Assembly: GCF_020085105.1 (NCBI RefSeq)
Contig: NC_058045.1
Coordinates: forward strand, 15,597,833 to 15,661,832
Direction: 5' to 3'
Length of the DNA: 64,000 bases
Origin: Siniperca chuatsi
Taxonomy: Eukaryota; Chordata; Actinopteri; Centrarchiformes; Sinipercidae
The notes beneath the pieces are model-generated. The model did no database searches. It saw only the letters and a program-made list of their open reading frames with translations, and was not told the origin of the DNA. A program made the translations under genes and the position numbers. Below are positions 12,234 to 23,879 of the stretch, piece after piece; within the stretch, counting starts at the first letter, position 1; each line of letters starts with the position of its first letter.

Positions 12234-13919
12234 GTAATGAATGCAGACGGTTTTTATTTGTTTTGTCGGGTCTTTGAGGCTTTAAGGGGTTTTAAAGTCT
12301 TAGCTGTGCTTTCCATTTGTGTAATTCAAAACAAGCTTCGAGTTGTCTCAGAACAATTGCTCTTTTTAGGCCTGCTGCAATACCGACTGGGTGGTCAACT
12401 TGGTGTGAAGGTCTCCTTATGAACACTTAAAGTAAGCGGACAGAGTGGAAGGAAGGCAAGATAAACGCGAGGATGTGTTTAATAGTGTCCGAATGAGCTT
12501 CACATGCAATCACGATGAGCAAGGCATGGCTGTTGTTATTATTGTTTGTTTCAGTGCATATGGCTGTTGAAGGAAATCGCTCCCGAAATAATCCTTAAAT
12601 CGGTCACTGTGGGCGTTACGGTCAGAAACACACTCTTCTAAACAGCAATAATGCCCACATTGTCTGGCTGTAGTGCGCCAGCAGTCTACTACACATTTAC
12701 GCCTGCTAAATACGCCAAGTTAAATCTCTCACGCCCACCCGGACCACAGATGCGCCTCAGCACGCGGCGGCTGCTGTCAACAAAAAAGCTAGCGCAAACA
12801 CAAACTATGTGCGGACGCCTTATGAAACTCAAGCTGGGTAAAAAATGTTGTTTAGTGTAAGAAAATACTGCAAACACCGACTTTGAAAAAGCCGTCGCTT
12901 TGAAGTTCGTGCACATGTAGTTGAAGGAGGACTGTTGCAGTGACGCGGCTGTGGAATAACAAAGAGTAAAGATCAAATTACACGATTATCTCTGGACGGC
13001 TTTCCTTTAAAATAGAAAACGACATATTTTGCTTTCGAAATCTGTTTGCCTTAGTTTATCTCGCTACGTAAAGTTAACGTTGGGAAGGAAAGTCTGGCAT
13101 CGTCGAGCAGAGGACGGTCATCATAAAATGGGTGCGCATGAAGCAGGTCGTGTGGCATGCCATGCTTCCTCGCTGGAGTGGGCGGTGAAATTGGCGACTT
13201 GCACTTTTCTCTCGATAAAAACAAGTGCATTTCTCGCCCTCTACTTTTATTTTAAAAAGTGGGGTTGTTCTTCACGCAAATCCTCGCTGCTTTCAGGGGG
13301 ATTTTACAGTTTACTTTTAATATTACACCTTTTTCGGAAAATCGCATTACACCCCCTTCTCCACACTGCCTCCGCCTTTGAAGTGTGTTGCCATGTTGCG
13401 TTGCGTCACGTACTGTATTCTGCTGCAGAGATCGTCTGCAGTTTACAGATGAGACACTCGAAAGGGAATATGTGGTCGGACTTGTAACATACTCCAGAAG
13501 ACATGCACCGAGCTCATACTATACAAAATTACAGATTTAAATTGATCATATAGATTGCTTTATTTTATAATTTTAATACCCTTCTGATAATATATGTTTA
13601 GGTTTGATTAGTATTGACTATTCTCCTAACATTTTATCTATTTAATTAGATGTCGATTATACTTTCTATTTTTAATCTCAGTGAATCACTTTCCTGGTTA
13701 AATAGAGTTATTACTTCAGCTTTATTTGCAAGTTTCTGCAAATTTACTCTGCAACAGTAAAGTATACATAGACACATGTCCGTGAAAGTTTGTACATTGA
13801 AATCTGGCTGTTGTTATACTTAGCCTATACTAGGGCTGGGCGTATGTATTTATTATTTTACAGACTTTAATTATAATATAATATAATTATATAATAGGCC
13901 TACATTGTGATGTATTTTA

Positions 13920-13983
<64 letters not shown>

Positions 13984-14664
13984 GCAGAGTGAGAAGTCTT
14001 CAATGTTTGCTGCTGTCTGCTGTCTCTCTGCTCTCTGTGGCACCGCACTGTCAGAAGATCCCGAGGACTGATGGCAAGAAAAAAAACCCAGTCTGGGGGG
14101 GCGCGGCTCGCAGTTTTGCCGCAGTTCAGGTCTACACGTGCTATGGAGATACAATTTTGCCTAGCAGCATAAATCATAATTCCTCTACATAATCGGAGCG
14201 TTTATTACATTTGCAGTGGCAATACATCCTCATAGTTTGTAGTTTTTAACCATGGCAAATAATGTGTCCTCTGCAGCCTGGAGGATCGGATGAAGTGCGT
14301 GCTTATATTTTGAGTTTCCAAAATGAAGCGTGAATCCTGTGAGCGCAGCTTGGTGTCATGATCTGTCTGACACGATGTCTGAGTGTTGCTGACCTACTTC
14401 CCCCGTGTGGGTCAAAGCGGAGAGATGCTCCAACAAAATCGCTTTCCCGGGATGTTTTTAGTGCTCTCCGATCGTGTCAAAACACCAGATTATTTCTGTA
14501 TTAATTCACATTAAGCTAAACTGAAATGCTACAATGAAGTAGCATCACCTCTGATGTGAGCGAGAAATGCACGGCTGCAGGGAGGTACTGCAGTTAACAC
14601 ATTATGCACACTGATGACAGCCTGAGATGTTAATATTTAAACCTTCTCTTTTTTTTGCACGCAG
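12234..14664 (+). other. Probable first intron / 5' flank of SINHCAF
   Basis: This stretch lies between the candidate first exon and the ATG exon. CpG-containing sequence extends to about 13450, then it becomes AT-rich with a long CA repeat at 13922-13982. Short ORFs here do not resemble known proteins. Confidence 0.4.
13922..13982. repeat. (CA)n microsatellite, about 30 units
   Basis: An uninterrupted AC/CA dinucleotide tract, the longest perfect one in the window. It lies upstream of the SINHCAF coding region and produces poly-Cys/Val pseudo-ORFs on the minus strand. Confidence 0.97.
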
Positions 14665-16741
14665 ATGTTTGGCTTTCATAAGCCAAAAATGTACAGGAGT
14701 TTGGACGGCTGCTGCATCTGCCGCGCAAAGTCGTCAAGCTCACGTTTCACGGACAGCAAGCGGTATGAGAAAGACTTCAGGAGCTGTTTTGGGTAAGAGA
14801 CACAGCTAAACACGTGGGGTTTGGAGAGAGACAATTATTCTCTGTCATTCCGTCACAAACCGTAATTGTCTTGCAGACTGAGTGAAACGCGATCTGGGGA
14901 AATCTGTAATGCCTGTGTGCTCCTGGTGAAACGATGGAAAAAGCTACCTGTGGGAACCAAGAAGAACTGGAACCACGTGAGTTTGATCTCAGTACTACTG
15001 ATATTATGGTTGAGGGATTACTTGGTCTTGATAAAATGTGTAAAATTATGTAATTTCTCCTCTCCTCCATACAGGTTGTTGATGCCAGAGGAGGTCCCAG
15101 CCTAAAGATAACTTCCAGGCCCAAGAAGATAAAGTCCATCTCCAAGAAAGCTCGGCCGAGCCAGATCAGCAGGCTGCAGAAAGAGCTTAAAAGAAACAGT
15201 GAGTTTTGGCATTCAGTAACACAGTTACACATTTTATTCCTTAAAGAGTAGATTTTTTTGTCATGTGTTCCACTTTGGTCACACCTAATCATTCCTTAGC
15301 TTTTCATGCTTTGTTCTGCCCACCAGATTCGGATGCCCACAGCACCACCTCCAGTGCCTCTCCGGCTCAGTCTCCTAGCTACAGCAACCTGTCAGACGAC
15401 GGCTCAGACACTGAGCTCAGCCCAGGATCCAGCCGCTCCCCTGTCTTCTCATTTCTGGACCTAACTTACTGGAAGAGGTAAGTCGGACAGTAAAGCACTA
15501 ACACCTTTTTGATTTAGAGCGACACACTGCACCATGATTTTGACACAACGTATATTTTACAGTATTACATGAAAAATCAAAGAGCCCTTTGTTGTCCAAG
15601 TACAAGTTCATTATCACATGCCCAGCAGTCCACCCACGCATGTGTTTTCACTTATGTTGCCGAATTAGACTGTGTGGGCATGTACAGACTGACAGCCCCC
15701 TCACTGCACCTGTTAGGGTGGGACAACTCACACTCTTATCATTCTTACTAGGTCATAGTTTAGTGACATCTTCCACCTGACTAGAGGGCTAATCAGGCAT
15801 GGGAATTGGAAACACTGTGTGGGTGTGCAGATGCTTTAATGCTGTGCGTTACAATTTTGGAACTTTTGGGTCAAAAGCTTAAAATTAATATGATGTCTGT
15901 CACACCAGTTGACCATTAACGAAAAATAATATTTACATTGCATTACTTCTGACTATTTCCCAAACTGCTTTTTTTATGCTCTTACTTCCTGCCTTTCAGA
16001 CAGCCAATGGTTTGCATTCATTTTTTGTGTGTAAAAAGCTTGTAGAGACTTTGTTTAGATAGATAATCCATCACAGCAAACATCATGTCTTCTTTTGTAT
16101 TTGTAAGATTTAAATAATTAAATAATAAAATTTCAGGCACTTTTAATTCCTGACAAAGATCCTCGACCGACATGTTGCCTTTTCAATAAACTTGAGAGGA
16201 GTTCACTATCTTCTTTTGCATGACTTACTATGCACCTGTATACCAAGTGTGCATTAGACAAAATTCACACTGACTTTAGATATTTGTACAGTATCATTGC
16301 ATTTTAATGCAGTACTATAAATGTATGTAAACACAGGTACAGGCCTCTAATTGCTTTGGTGTTGCTTCACACACTTGAATAGATACATTGTGTCATGTTT
16401 TTCCCAGGCAAAAGGTGTGCTGTGGAATAATCTACAAGGGGCGCTTTGGGGAGGTGCTCATTGACCCCCATTTGTTCAAACCATGCTGCCGCAACAAACA
16501 ACGGCAGCAGCAGCAACAAGAGGAGGAAGAGGAAGAAGAGGAGGAGGAGGATGATGAGGAGGAAGAGGTGGAGGTAGAGGAGGGCCAGGTGGGCTTGGAT
16601 GTCAGTGGGCAGAAATCCCAGACGGAAGAGGAAGTGAAGGAGACACCAACGTGTGAGGAAAACGCAGAGCCTGCTCAGCGATGTGTTACCGTGAAAACAC
16701 CTCCAACGAGGAACGGGGTGATGGTGGAGGAAGGGTGGTGA
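14665..16741 (+). CDS. sinhcaf: SIN3-HDAC complex-associated factor (FAM60A), 5 coding exons
   Basis: Coding exons: 14665-14792, 14877-14976, 15075-15198, 15327-15477, 16408-16741; together 278 codons plus stop, with exact GT-AG phases. The ATG follows an acceptor (GCAG|ATG), so an upstream 5' UTR exon is expected. The product starts MFGFHKPKMYRSLDGCCICR; paired cysteines C16-x2-C19 and C53-x2-C56 form the N-terminal atypical zinc-binding region, followed by a basic segment, a Ser-rich linker, and the family C-terminal block from KVCCGIIYKGRFGEVLID. The family protein is a subunit of the SIN3-HDAC1 corepressor complex in the nucleus. Mammalian forms are about 221 residues; the excess here is a Gln/Glu tail at residues about 201-226 and following acidic sequence. 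The end (VMVEEGW) still recalls the mammalian final Glu-Trp. Confidence 0.96.
15478..16407 (+). other. SINHCAF last intron
   Basis: A 930-bp AT-rich intron between exon 4 and exon 5. Short ORFs in it have no recognisable homology, and I see no transposon ends. Confidence 0.6.
16505..16582 (+). repeat. Coding CAG/GAG trinucleotide repeat (Gln5 then Glu/Asp run)
   Basis: In SINHCAF exon 5 five Gln codons (CAG, CAG, CAG, CAA, CAA) pass directly into ten Glu codons, two Asp and four more Glu, then a V/E alternation. The mix of GAG and GAA codons argues against very recent slippage of one perfect codon. The purine-rich strand also gives a misleading open frame on the opposite strand. Confidence 0.95.
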
Positions 16742-18661
16742 AGTCAAGCACCCCCCTCCCCCACCACCACCACCACCTTGCACTCATCTCTGAAGAAATC
16801 TTGCGGTGCTGTTTTTTTCCTCAAGCACTTACAGAAAGAAGTTGCCTCAGATTGCCTTCAATCATAAGCAGCTGGAAATCCTCTGGTCTTCTCCACAACA
16901 ATCTTGGAGGTTTGTTTATTATGTTTCAACGGTAACTTATGGACTGTTGTGTTTCCACTTTGTCTTTTATTTTCTATTTAATATTCTTACCATCCTGACG
17001 ATGGACCATCATCCGTGGTGTTTTTGTTCCACTTTAGATTAAATGCTGGAGCTCTAGTTTGCTGGTACATTTAAAACACTTTATTCCAAAACGCAATAGA
17101 TCCACTTGCTTACAGAAAAAGTTGCTACTTGAAATTCATCACTCAACATTTCAAACATACAGCTGAACCCATTCTCAATGTGGATATTTTATAAGCATAT
17201 ATGTTAAGATGACTAATATAATGGGATTAGTTTTACATTATTTGTTAAGAGTAAATATCACTTTTTTAAAAATGGTGGATATCTCGTTTTGGAATGAATG
17301 ACACTTTACACTGACGGAGCACAGACCTGTACAGTAGCCCTTGTGTTTGTGTCTATTCACACTGACATCAACTCCTATCAAAGAGTTTGTGTTTGTAGAC
17401 TAGATTAGCATCTCTGTGTGCAAATTCGTATGTGGGTCCCATTTAAATAAGGCCTATTCACAGCTTCAACAGCAAATACACCAGCCTTAATTATGTGTTA
17501 TAGACAGTGCTAGTGTTAATTCTGGTTTGGTATTAAGGAACAAAAAGGGACAGTAGCTATATTTATTGTGGCCTCAGCAACACATAGTGCATTTTGCGTA
17601 AATGGCAAGCCCACTCATCCAAAAAGACCTGATGATCTGATGCATGAGTCTACTTAAATTGCATGGCCTTATATAAACTGTAAATCTTATTTTTATTTTT
17701 TTGGATCCATTTCTCTGAAGTTTTAACTTATTTTTATATGTAAAAAAAAAAAGAAAAAGGAAAAATACAAGTGTCTTTGCATAATAATACCACACAATAC
17801 AACAGCAAAACACATAATCGGTGTATAGTCATTAAGCAATATCAATATCAGTGATTTCCCTCATTCCTGGGTCAGTATAGGGTAAAAGACTTTATACAAG
17901 CTGAAATTCTATGCCATTGCCTCTTATATACCACACATGTGTTGTGATATATAACCTAATATTACCTTATTATCAAACAAAAGCCAAAGCACATTGAAAT
18001 TCACCCAATGTCAAATCAATGCAGGTTTTCTATGGACACTTGTGCTTGTCCGAGGTCATTTGTATCTATGTTTATGGTATTCTAAAAACAACACTAATAT
18101 GAAATTTCATACTTGTGATGTTGTAGTCGGGAGCAGAGGGTGTGTTATGTACATAAGGGGGTTGGGTGAGCCATATGGCTCTTATACTGTATGGGTTTCA
18201 TTATTTATTTATTTCATATTTATTTGTATCACTGCATCCCTGCTTTAGAAGTGTAATACTATGAATTCTCTTCATCTCTAGCTCATACGTAGTACGGTTT
18301 TGTACATCAGAAATGTAATGAAATTCTCACGCAGGCTCTGTTTAACATTGCATCGAATTACTGGTTGTCAATATTTGTGAAATTTTGTTAAGTATTTATT
18401 TACTCATCAGTTGAGTTGCGTGCAACCTAACTTATTCTGTACCATCACTTTGGATCATGTAGACTGAAATGACTGATAGATTGCAACCAAACTGTGCTTT
18501 TCCCCTTTTAGCCTGTAGCTTAAAAATGTTACAGAATAGTAGGATATCTAACTCTAGACTTGCATGTACTGTTGCTATGCATTTACCTAGCTTACAAGTT
18601 AGACAAAGCGGTTTTGTATTTTTTATACATCATGTACTTTTTTTACTTGTCCCTTAATAAA
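16742..18661 (+). other. SINHCAF 3' UTR
   Basis: About 1.9 kb of AT-rich sequence from the stop to the canonical AATAAA at 18656-18661. No alternative coding exon is visible. A (CCA)n/CAC run at about 16757-16778 directly follows the stop. I see no convincing RNA gene. Confidence 0.65.
18656..18661 (+). terminator. SINHCAF poly(A) signal AATAAA
   Basis: A canonical hexamer in CCCTTAATAAAAG, followed within 30 bp by a T/GT-rich stretch (AATTTTGTGAGTTTTCTGG). It is the clearest signal downstream of the stop at 16741. Confidence 0.6.
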
Positions 18662-20285
18662 AGTAATTTTGTGAGTTTTCTGGAAGTATGGAGTTACTGA
18701 ATTTATTGGTATAAGGTGGGTAGTAGGTGGATAAAATTAACTCAGCAGGATAATCCAAATTCAGTTAACCATAAAGTATTTACCATCTAATCAGAGTCTC
18801 TCCTGGTTTCTACGGAGATTGTCTATATCAGACTTTTAGCAATTATAAGACTAATATACATGTTCACATGTACCTTACCCTGCTTAAGCCTACTTTACTT
18901 TAGTGCAACTACACTATAATCACCTTGCTTGAGATTTAAACACAAAGAAATATGGGTTGTTCATAAACTGTCAGGGTAGGACAAATTTGTCATACCGTGC
19001 GTACCTTAGGAAATTATTAATTGTGTCTTGTCAAAAAACTGAATTAACGTTTGTGTGGTGTTCAGGTCTGTGGGACCCGTTTTCAGTGTTCACTAATACA
19101 AAAATTGTATAATGAAATGTGTTTTCAACCTGAAACTCATTGACCATGGCTCATTTTCTGTGAAGAACATGTAAAACAACACATACAAATTGTACACCCC
19201 CCCTACACATTTACATTACATATGTGGTGTTTGGGTCCCGAGGGTACTCTCTGTAGTGTGTGAAACAACACACACACCTAAAGGTTTCAACATCGGTACA
19301 CTTCAAACACCGAGAACCTGTCTGCTCCTGCATTTCCCTGAACTATGTACCCTCTGTAATGTGTCCAACTACACAATGTTTTACGAGAACCTGTATTATG
19401 TTATTTCGCATTCTAAACGTTAATTATTTTTTCACACTCTACCCCAAATTTGGGGAGGAACACAACAAATAAATAGCTCTTCGTGCGTGGCTCCGTATCG
19501 ATCAGTATGGCCAACAGAATCTCTGCTCAAAGGGCCTTAGACTTTATTTTAGAAGCTCGTGTGGAAGGAGAAGAAGGACCAAAGTAAAAAGCAGAAGAAG
19601 TATTCTCTAGAAAATAATGCACAAGGATAACACCTGGACATGTCATGCAATTTGTTAACTATTGCAATATTAGTCTGTCCATTATCCGTGCAGCACAGTC
19701 GAAATACATTCAAAGAACCTGACTGTTCATTTTGTAAAAAGGGATGCAGAAAATTTGATCTACCAATTTTTTACATCCCCTGCTTCTGTAGAAATATTAC
19801 TGTATTATTTTAATGTTTTCTCTGGGCTGATGAAAGAAGTAGCCTTTTGAAATTGTACCTCAGACGAATGTTTTTTGGATGATGCTATAAAACTTATGTG
19901 CCTCTTTGGAATGCACATTCATAAATCAATCCAAAGACTATTTTTGGTATAACTTAATGTTAGGCTTTTTTCAGTTACCTATAATAAGTGTATAGTGTCG
20001 AGTTGAAAGGCAACGAAAAAAGATATTATTTTGGATAACATTGCATGCACTTTCAGTGTAATTGTATGCATTTGTTTTTATTTATTTTTAAATATATTTT
20101 TACTTTTTTATTTATGTATGGTTTTGAAATGTCCCACACTTTCGTTGTTATTGTTATTATATAATTCTGCATCCGAAAAACATTGATATAACCAAATTCG
20201 ATTTGTTAATAATCTAATTATTAAGAAAGTAAGTCGTAATTTGCGCAGTTTTTAAATAATGAAAAGAAAAAGGAAGAAACCTGAA
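18662..20285. other. Intergenic region SINHCAF-KXD1 with a possible transposon relic
   Basis: AT-rich sequence between two plus-strand genes. The only structured part is 19050-19600, described separately. The remainder contains T/A-rich runs (for example 20078-20115) and no supportable gene. Confidence 0.5.
19050..19600 (+). mobile_element. Possible decayed piggyBac-like element
   Basis: Two related words occur about 160 bp apart, GTGGTGTTCAGGTCTGTGGG (from about 19055) and GTGGTGTTTGGGTCCCGAGG (from about 19223). An inverse of the same word (CAAACACCGAGAACC) is near 19305. At about 19507 a short frame reads MANRISAQRALDFILEARVE, which resembles the acidic N-terminus of fish piggyBac-type transposases (family form RFxxxQALxxIL). 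The frame then stops. No catalytic domain, TTAA sites or terminal repeats were confirmed, so the assignment rests on recalled similarity. Confidence 0.3.
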
Positions 20286-20457
20286 AAAAGCACCGGAAAC
20301 TGCGGTCATATGACAGGAAGTAAAAAAAATACGGAAGTGCTTTGTTTTTGTTTTACAGCAGCCAGCTGTCAGGTGTTTCTTTAGGCTGCAGATGTCGTTT
20401 TAAATCTGTTATTCAAACAGCCAGAGGTCGACGCAGTCAACCACCGAGGGGTCTCAG
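20286..20457 (+). promoter_or_regulatory. KXD1 promoter (ETS cluster) and non-coding first exon
   Basis: Three GGAA cores fall within 50 bp: CACCGGAAAC (20291-20300), GACAGGAAGT (20312-20321) and ACGGAAGTGC (20331-20340). This is an arrangement typical of TATA-less housekeeping promoters bound by ETS factors. A non-coding exon appears to run from about 20345 to the donor TCTCAG|GTAGCT at 20457, splicing to the acceptor at 20791/20792 before the ATG at 20814. Confidence 0.55.
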
Positions 20458-20813
20458 GTAGCTAATATCAACTGTGTTGCTTCGCTTGTCAGTTGAGCTC
20501 GCGAGCCAACGGTTATCAATGGTTCGTCCAGCCTGCTAACAGGGAAGTCTGCTGAACTGTTAATAAAGTTAATAAACATGCTGCGAAACTTAACTGCCCT
20601 TGTAGAAGGTGATAGTTAAGTATATTAGCGTTACTGACTGAGCTGTATCGGCATTGAATAACTGACTGTGTCCATTAGTTTCATGATTAAGCTTTCTTTA
20701 TGGGCTCGTGGTTTCAATGTTTGTGTTGATGATACTATTATATTATACTACTCGCAAGAGTATATTTCTAAATAAAGGTTTGTATTTGCAGATTTTCCGC
20801 CTTGGTCTTCATC

Positions 20814-21728
20814 ATGGCGGAGCCCACAGCATCTGGCGTGTTCTGTAACAGGATGCTGAGCATGGTCAACTCTGAGGATGTGAACGCCATCATCCAGGCT
20901 CAGAGGCACATGTGAGAGTCATGGTGTGATTAGTCTTTTTAGCTTGATGTGGCTTTTCTGCTACATCGCACTACTAAATATAAAATGGCTGTGCTGTTTT
21001 CTGTGGGTCAATTCACTTGCATGTTACAGTGATGCTGACACCTGCCTTGTGCTTTGTGAACTGACACCTGAATTGTTGCTTTGCTGAATTATTGTGAATT
21101 CAGGCTCGACCGCTTTGAGAAAACCAATGAAATGCTGATCAACTTCAACGGGCTGTCGAACGTGCGTCTGCAGCAGATGAACGAGCGCTTCCTGCTCCAC
21201 ACCCGCACACTCGTGGAGATGAAGAAAGATCTGGACAGCGTCTTCAGAAGGATCAGGTAAGTCACTACTCCCCCAGTGCAAACACACACACATACACACA
21301 ACCTCTGATTATTGGTTTCCTCTGCTTCTCCAGGACACTAAAAGGGAAGATTGCTAAGCAGTATCCAGAAGCTTTCAGCAGTGAGTTAGCATTTTCTATC
21401 CATTCATCATTGTATAACCACTGTCAACTTCCCCAAATCCGCTTGTCTAAAATATCTAGTGTTTCTGGCAGATATCCATGAGTCACCCATCCTGGAGGAC
21501 GACGATGATGAGTTTGACCCAGTTCCCCCCAGTGTTGCTGCAGCAATTACAACAGCCACCTCGGAGCAGAGCACAGAGTCCTGTGACACAAGTCCAGATG
21601 TGATCTCACCCACTGTGAGCAGATGCTCTGAAGATCTCTCTCAAGAGCCGCCTGACACGCCCACCTCCGATGTCCTAGAGACAGCCGTCCTACGGGACGA
21701 GGGTCCTGACTCTGTACCTGCAGAATAG
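20814..21728 (+). CDS. kxd1: KxDL motif-containing protein 1 (BORC subunit), 4 coding exons
   Basis: Coding exons: 20814-20911, 21104-21256, 21334-21380, 21472-21728 (stop TAG); 184 codons plus stop with exact phases. The product starts [16 protein letters not shown] helical KxDL domain spans about residues 15-95, with the signature K73-K74-D75-L76 in [15 protein letters not shown]. The tail is acidic, Ser/Thr-rich and probably disordered ([14 protein letters not shown] onward). The length is close to the mammalian 176. KXD1 is a subunit of BORC, which recruits ARL8 and kinesin to lysosomes and sets lysosome position; it is also linked to BLOC-1. The ATG has a good context (ATCATGG) and is the first in the exon. 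Confidence 0.96.
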
Positions 21729-23029
21729 AGCGAGCAGTTTGTGAATGGATTTCAGTCTCTTGAGCTTCAACCTTAAAACTATTTTAGCAGGAGGCCATGC
21801 TGTATATTTGAGTTTGTGTTGGCCTCTACAATGCTTGCTGACTTTTCCAGTCATTAATCTGTCTGTTGGGAAGAGCATCATAACTTTGATGTTAGATGTG
21901 TCTATGAACCGTCTATGAGGACGCTGGAATTTTGTTGGCATGCTTATTTGTCCTTTGCTCGCACAGCACTAAAATAATGCAGATAATACTTGAAGTTGTA
22001 TAGTATCTCACTATAGATGTACTGTATATCTGTGGTACTCACAGTGAACCGGAGCAAAAGCCCTCACTCATTATGTGTTGATAAGCATATTTAATTTTTT
22101 GTTTTTGTTTGAAGAGATACACGCCTGACTGAAGGATGAAATATCTCATGATGTCTCTCATGATTTATGTTACTTGAAAGACAAAAGTTAGTGTTCTCAA
22201 CCTGAATAATAGTAGTTAGGGTTTGCGAGTAGTTACTACTGTTGTTCTCATACTGATACAATACTGTCACATTGCAGCATTGTTATTCTGTGGGCCCCTG
22301 TTTGTTAATGCAGCATTTAATCTGATGATTTATCGATCCCTGCCATGAAATTCTCTTTGTTTGCCTCCTTCATCGCAGGGAAGTCAGGGATTAGGTTAAT
22401 TGTCAGGGATTCAGCAAACTATTCAAGGAGCAAGACAGAAGCTCTTTGATACGAGAGCTGAAAAACAGGTTGTGTGAGTGGAGGATCCAAGCACTCCTTG
22501 CTGCCCGTTTAAAGATACCGTTTTGGTGTAAAAGGGAAAGTCCAGCCTAAATGGACTTCATTTGTTATTTCTGTCATATTTTTACATCTCGGTTTTCATT
22601 TGTGGATTTGAAAAATTATCTCCTTGAAAAGCAGAGAAAGCGAGTATAGTGACTAAATGCTGAAGCTGTTCAATAGTGGGAGATTAATAATTGTATTGAC
22701 TCTATTATCCACAAACAGTGGAATAATATGAATTCACACAGTGGATTTTTACTTTGAAGTTAAAGATAATGTCAGAATTAGGATTGTGTGTTGAAAATTT
22801 TTTTTGGCTCAAGTATATGAACAACATCTCTGACAAACTGAGTCCTTTGATTAAAAAAAAACAAACAAACAAAAAAAAAGTGTGAGTTACAGCTAAGTCA
22901 TTACATTGGATAAACTGAATATGTTCTTTTGGTACTTAAATTCAGTAGAAAATCTAATTTAAACAACATTTAAGTTAAATGACCAGAAATGTGTAGGCCC
23001 TCTCAAAATGTAGGCATTAAGGCAATAAA
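21729..23029 (+). other. KXD1 3' UTR and flank
   Basis: AT-rich sequence after the stop. The first canonical AATAAA on the plus strand is at 23024-23029 (GGCAATAAATAAGG); an ATTAAA before an A-run at about 22850 is an alternative. A short purine/A-run with CAAACAAACA sits at about 22852-22880. No further gene is seen. Confidence 0.4.
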
Positions 23030-23570
23030 TAAGGTAGATTCAAGGATGAAATACCAGTGGGGCTATGCTGGCACCCAAAAGCCCAAGGATCAGTGTGTAG
23101 CAAGTGGTTTGTGGTGGCATGATTGATTGTAACTTTGTTTGCAAATATGAAATGAAAAGGTATAAAGTCTTTCTGATAAACTGTAGGAATAGTCTGAACA
23201 TTCACTCTGAGGTTGTCACAAGAAAAAAAAAACATGATACCTTCAAAGGGAGTGATTATCTGCTCAAGCTTTATGTAGTATGTAGAGGTCTGGTTCAGTT
23301 TGTGTTCAGTATTGACACCATGCAATAGTGGTCTTCTGAATATGCTAAAAGAACAAGACTACTCTGCTTTATGGTGTCTATGCCCAGAGGACCACCATCT
23401 CATAATCCATCAATGGGGCCATGTAATATTCCAGCATACCATACACAATGAACAGAAAAGGGGAGGAACAGGTTGTTAGTAAAGGCCAGGCAGGTCAATC
23501 TAACACTTGCCAAACACTAATTTATATGCACTATATGAGCATAATATCACATGAAATATTTAAGGTAAGG

Positions 23571-23733
23571 TAAGATTACCAAACAAATGTTAAAAAAATA
23601 ATCAAATTAACACTAAGTAATTGCCTAATAGTATTAATAATAATTGCCACACAGACAAACCTGGGGCTTTTGTGGCCCCTGAAGGCCTGGGGCCCCTGGG
23701 GCAGGTGCCTGCTTAACCCATTTGGTAATCCTA
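23571..23733. mobile_element. Short inverted-repeat element (MITE-like), 163 bp
   Basis: The left end TAAGATTACCAAAC (23571-23584) and the reverse complement of the right end, TAGGATTACCAAAT (23720-23733), match at 12 of 14 positions. The interior includes a GC-rich stretch with repeated GGCC/GGGGCCCC words (about 23665-23712) that contrasts with the AT-rich flanks. It has no coding capacity. A target duplication longer than TA was not found. The family is unknown to me. Confidence 0.5.
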
Positions 23734-23879
23734 GTAGATCAAAAGCTTTTATTAGCAAGTGGGAAATTAGCTAGCACCAAACTAGTTATATATGATAGTA
23801 TACCGCGACATAGTTTTAAATATTTTAATTATTTTAAAAGTTTTAAACCATAAAATGCACATTTGTAACTTGTAAGGAA

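Noticed and set aside
12204-13487. Several ORFs of 69-152 codons in the CpG-rich region before SINHCAF
   Set aside because: No domain or family resemblance. High CpG removes stop codons by chance, and the region fits promoter and first intron.
13900-14177. Minus-strand frames rich in Cys/Val
   Set aside because: They are generated by the (CA)n microsatellite and have no other support.
16367-16783. 138-codon minus-strand frame opposite SINHCAF exon 5
   Set aside because: It is the antisense shadow of the purine-rich Gln/Glu repeat; Leu/Phe runs reflect composition only.
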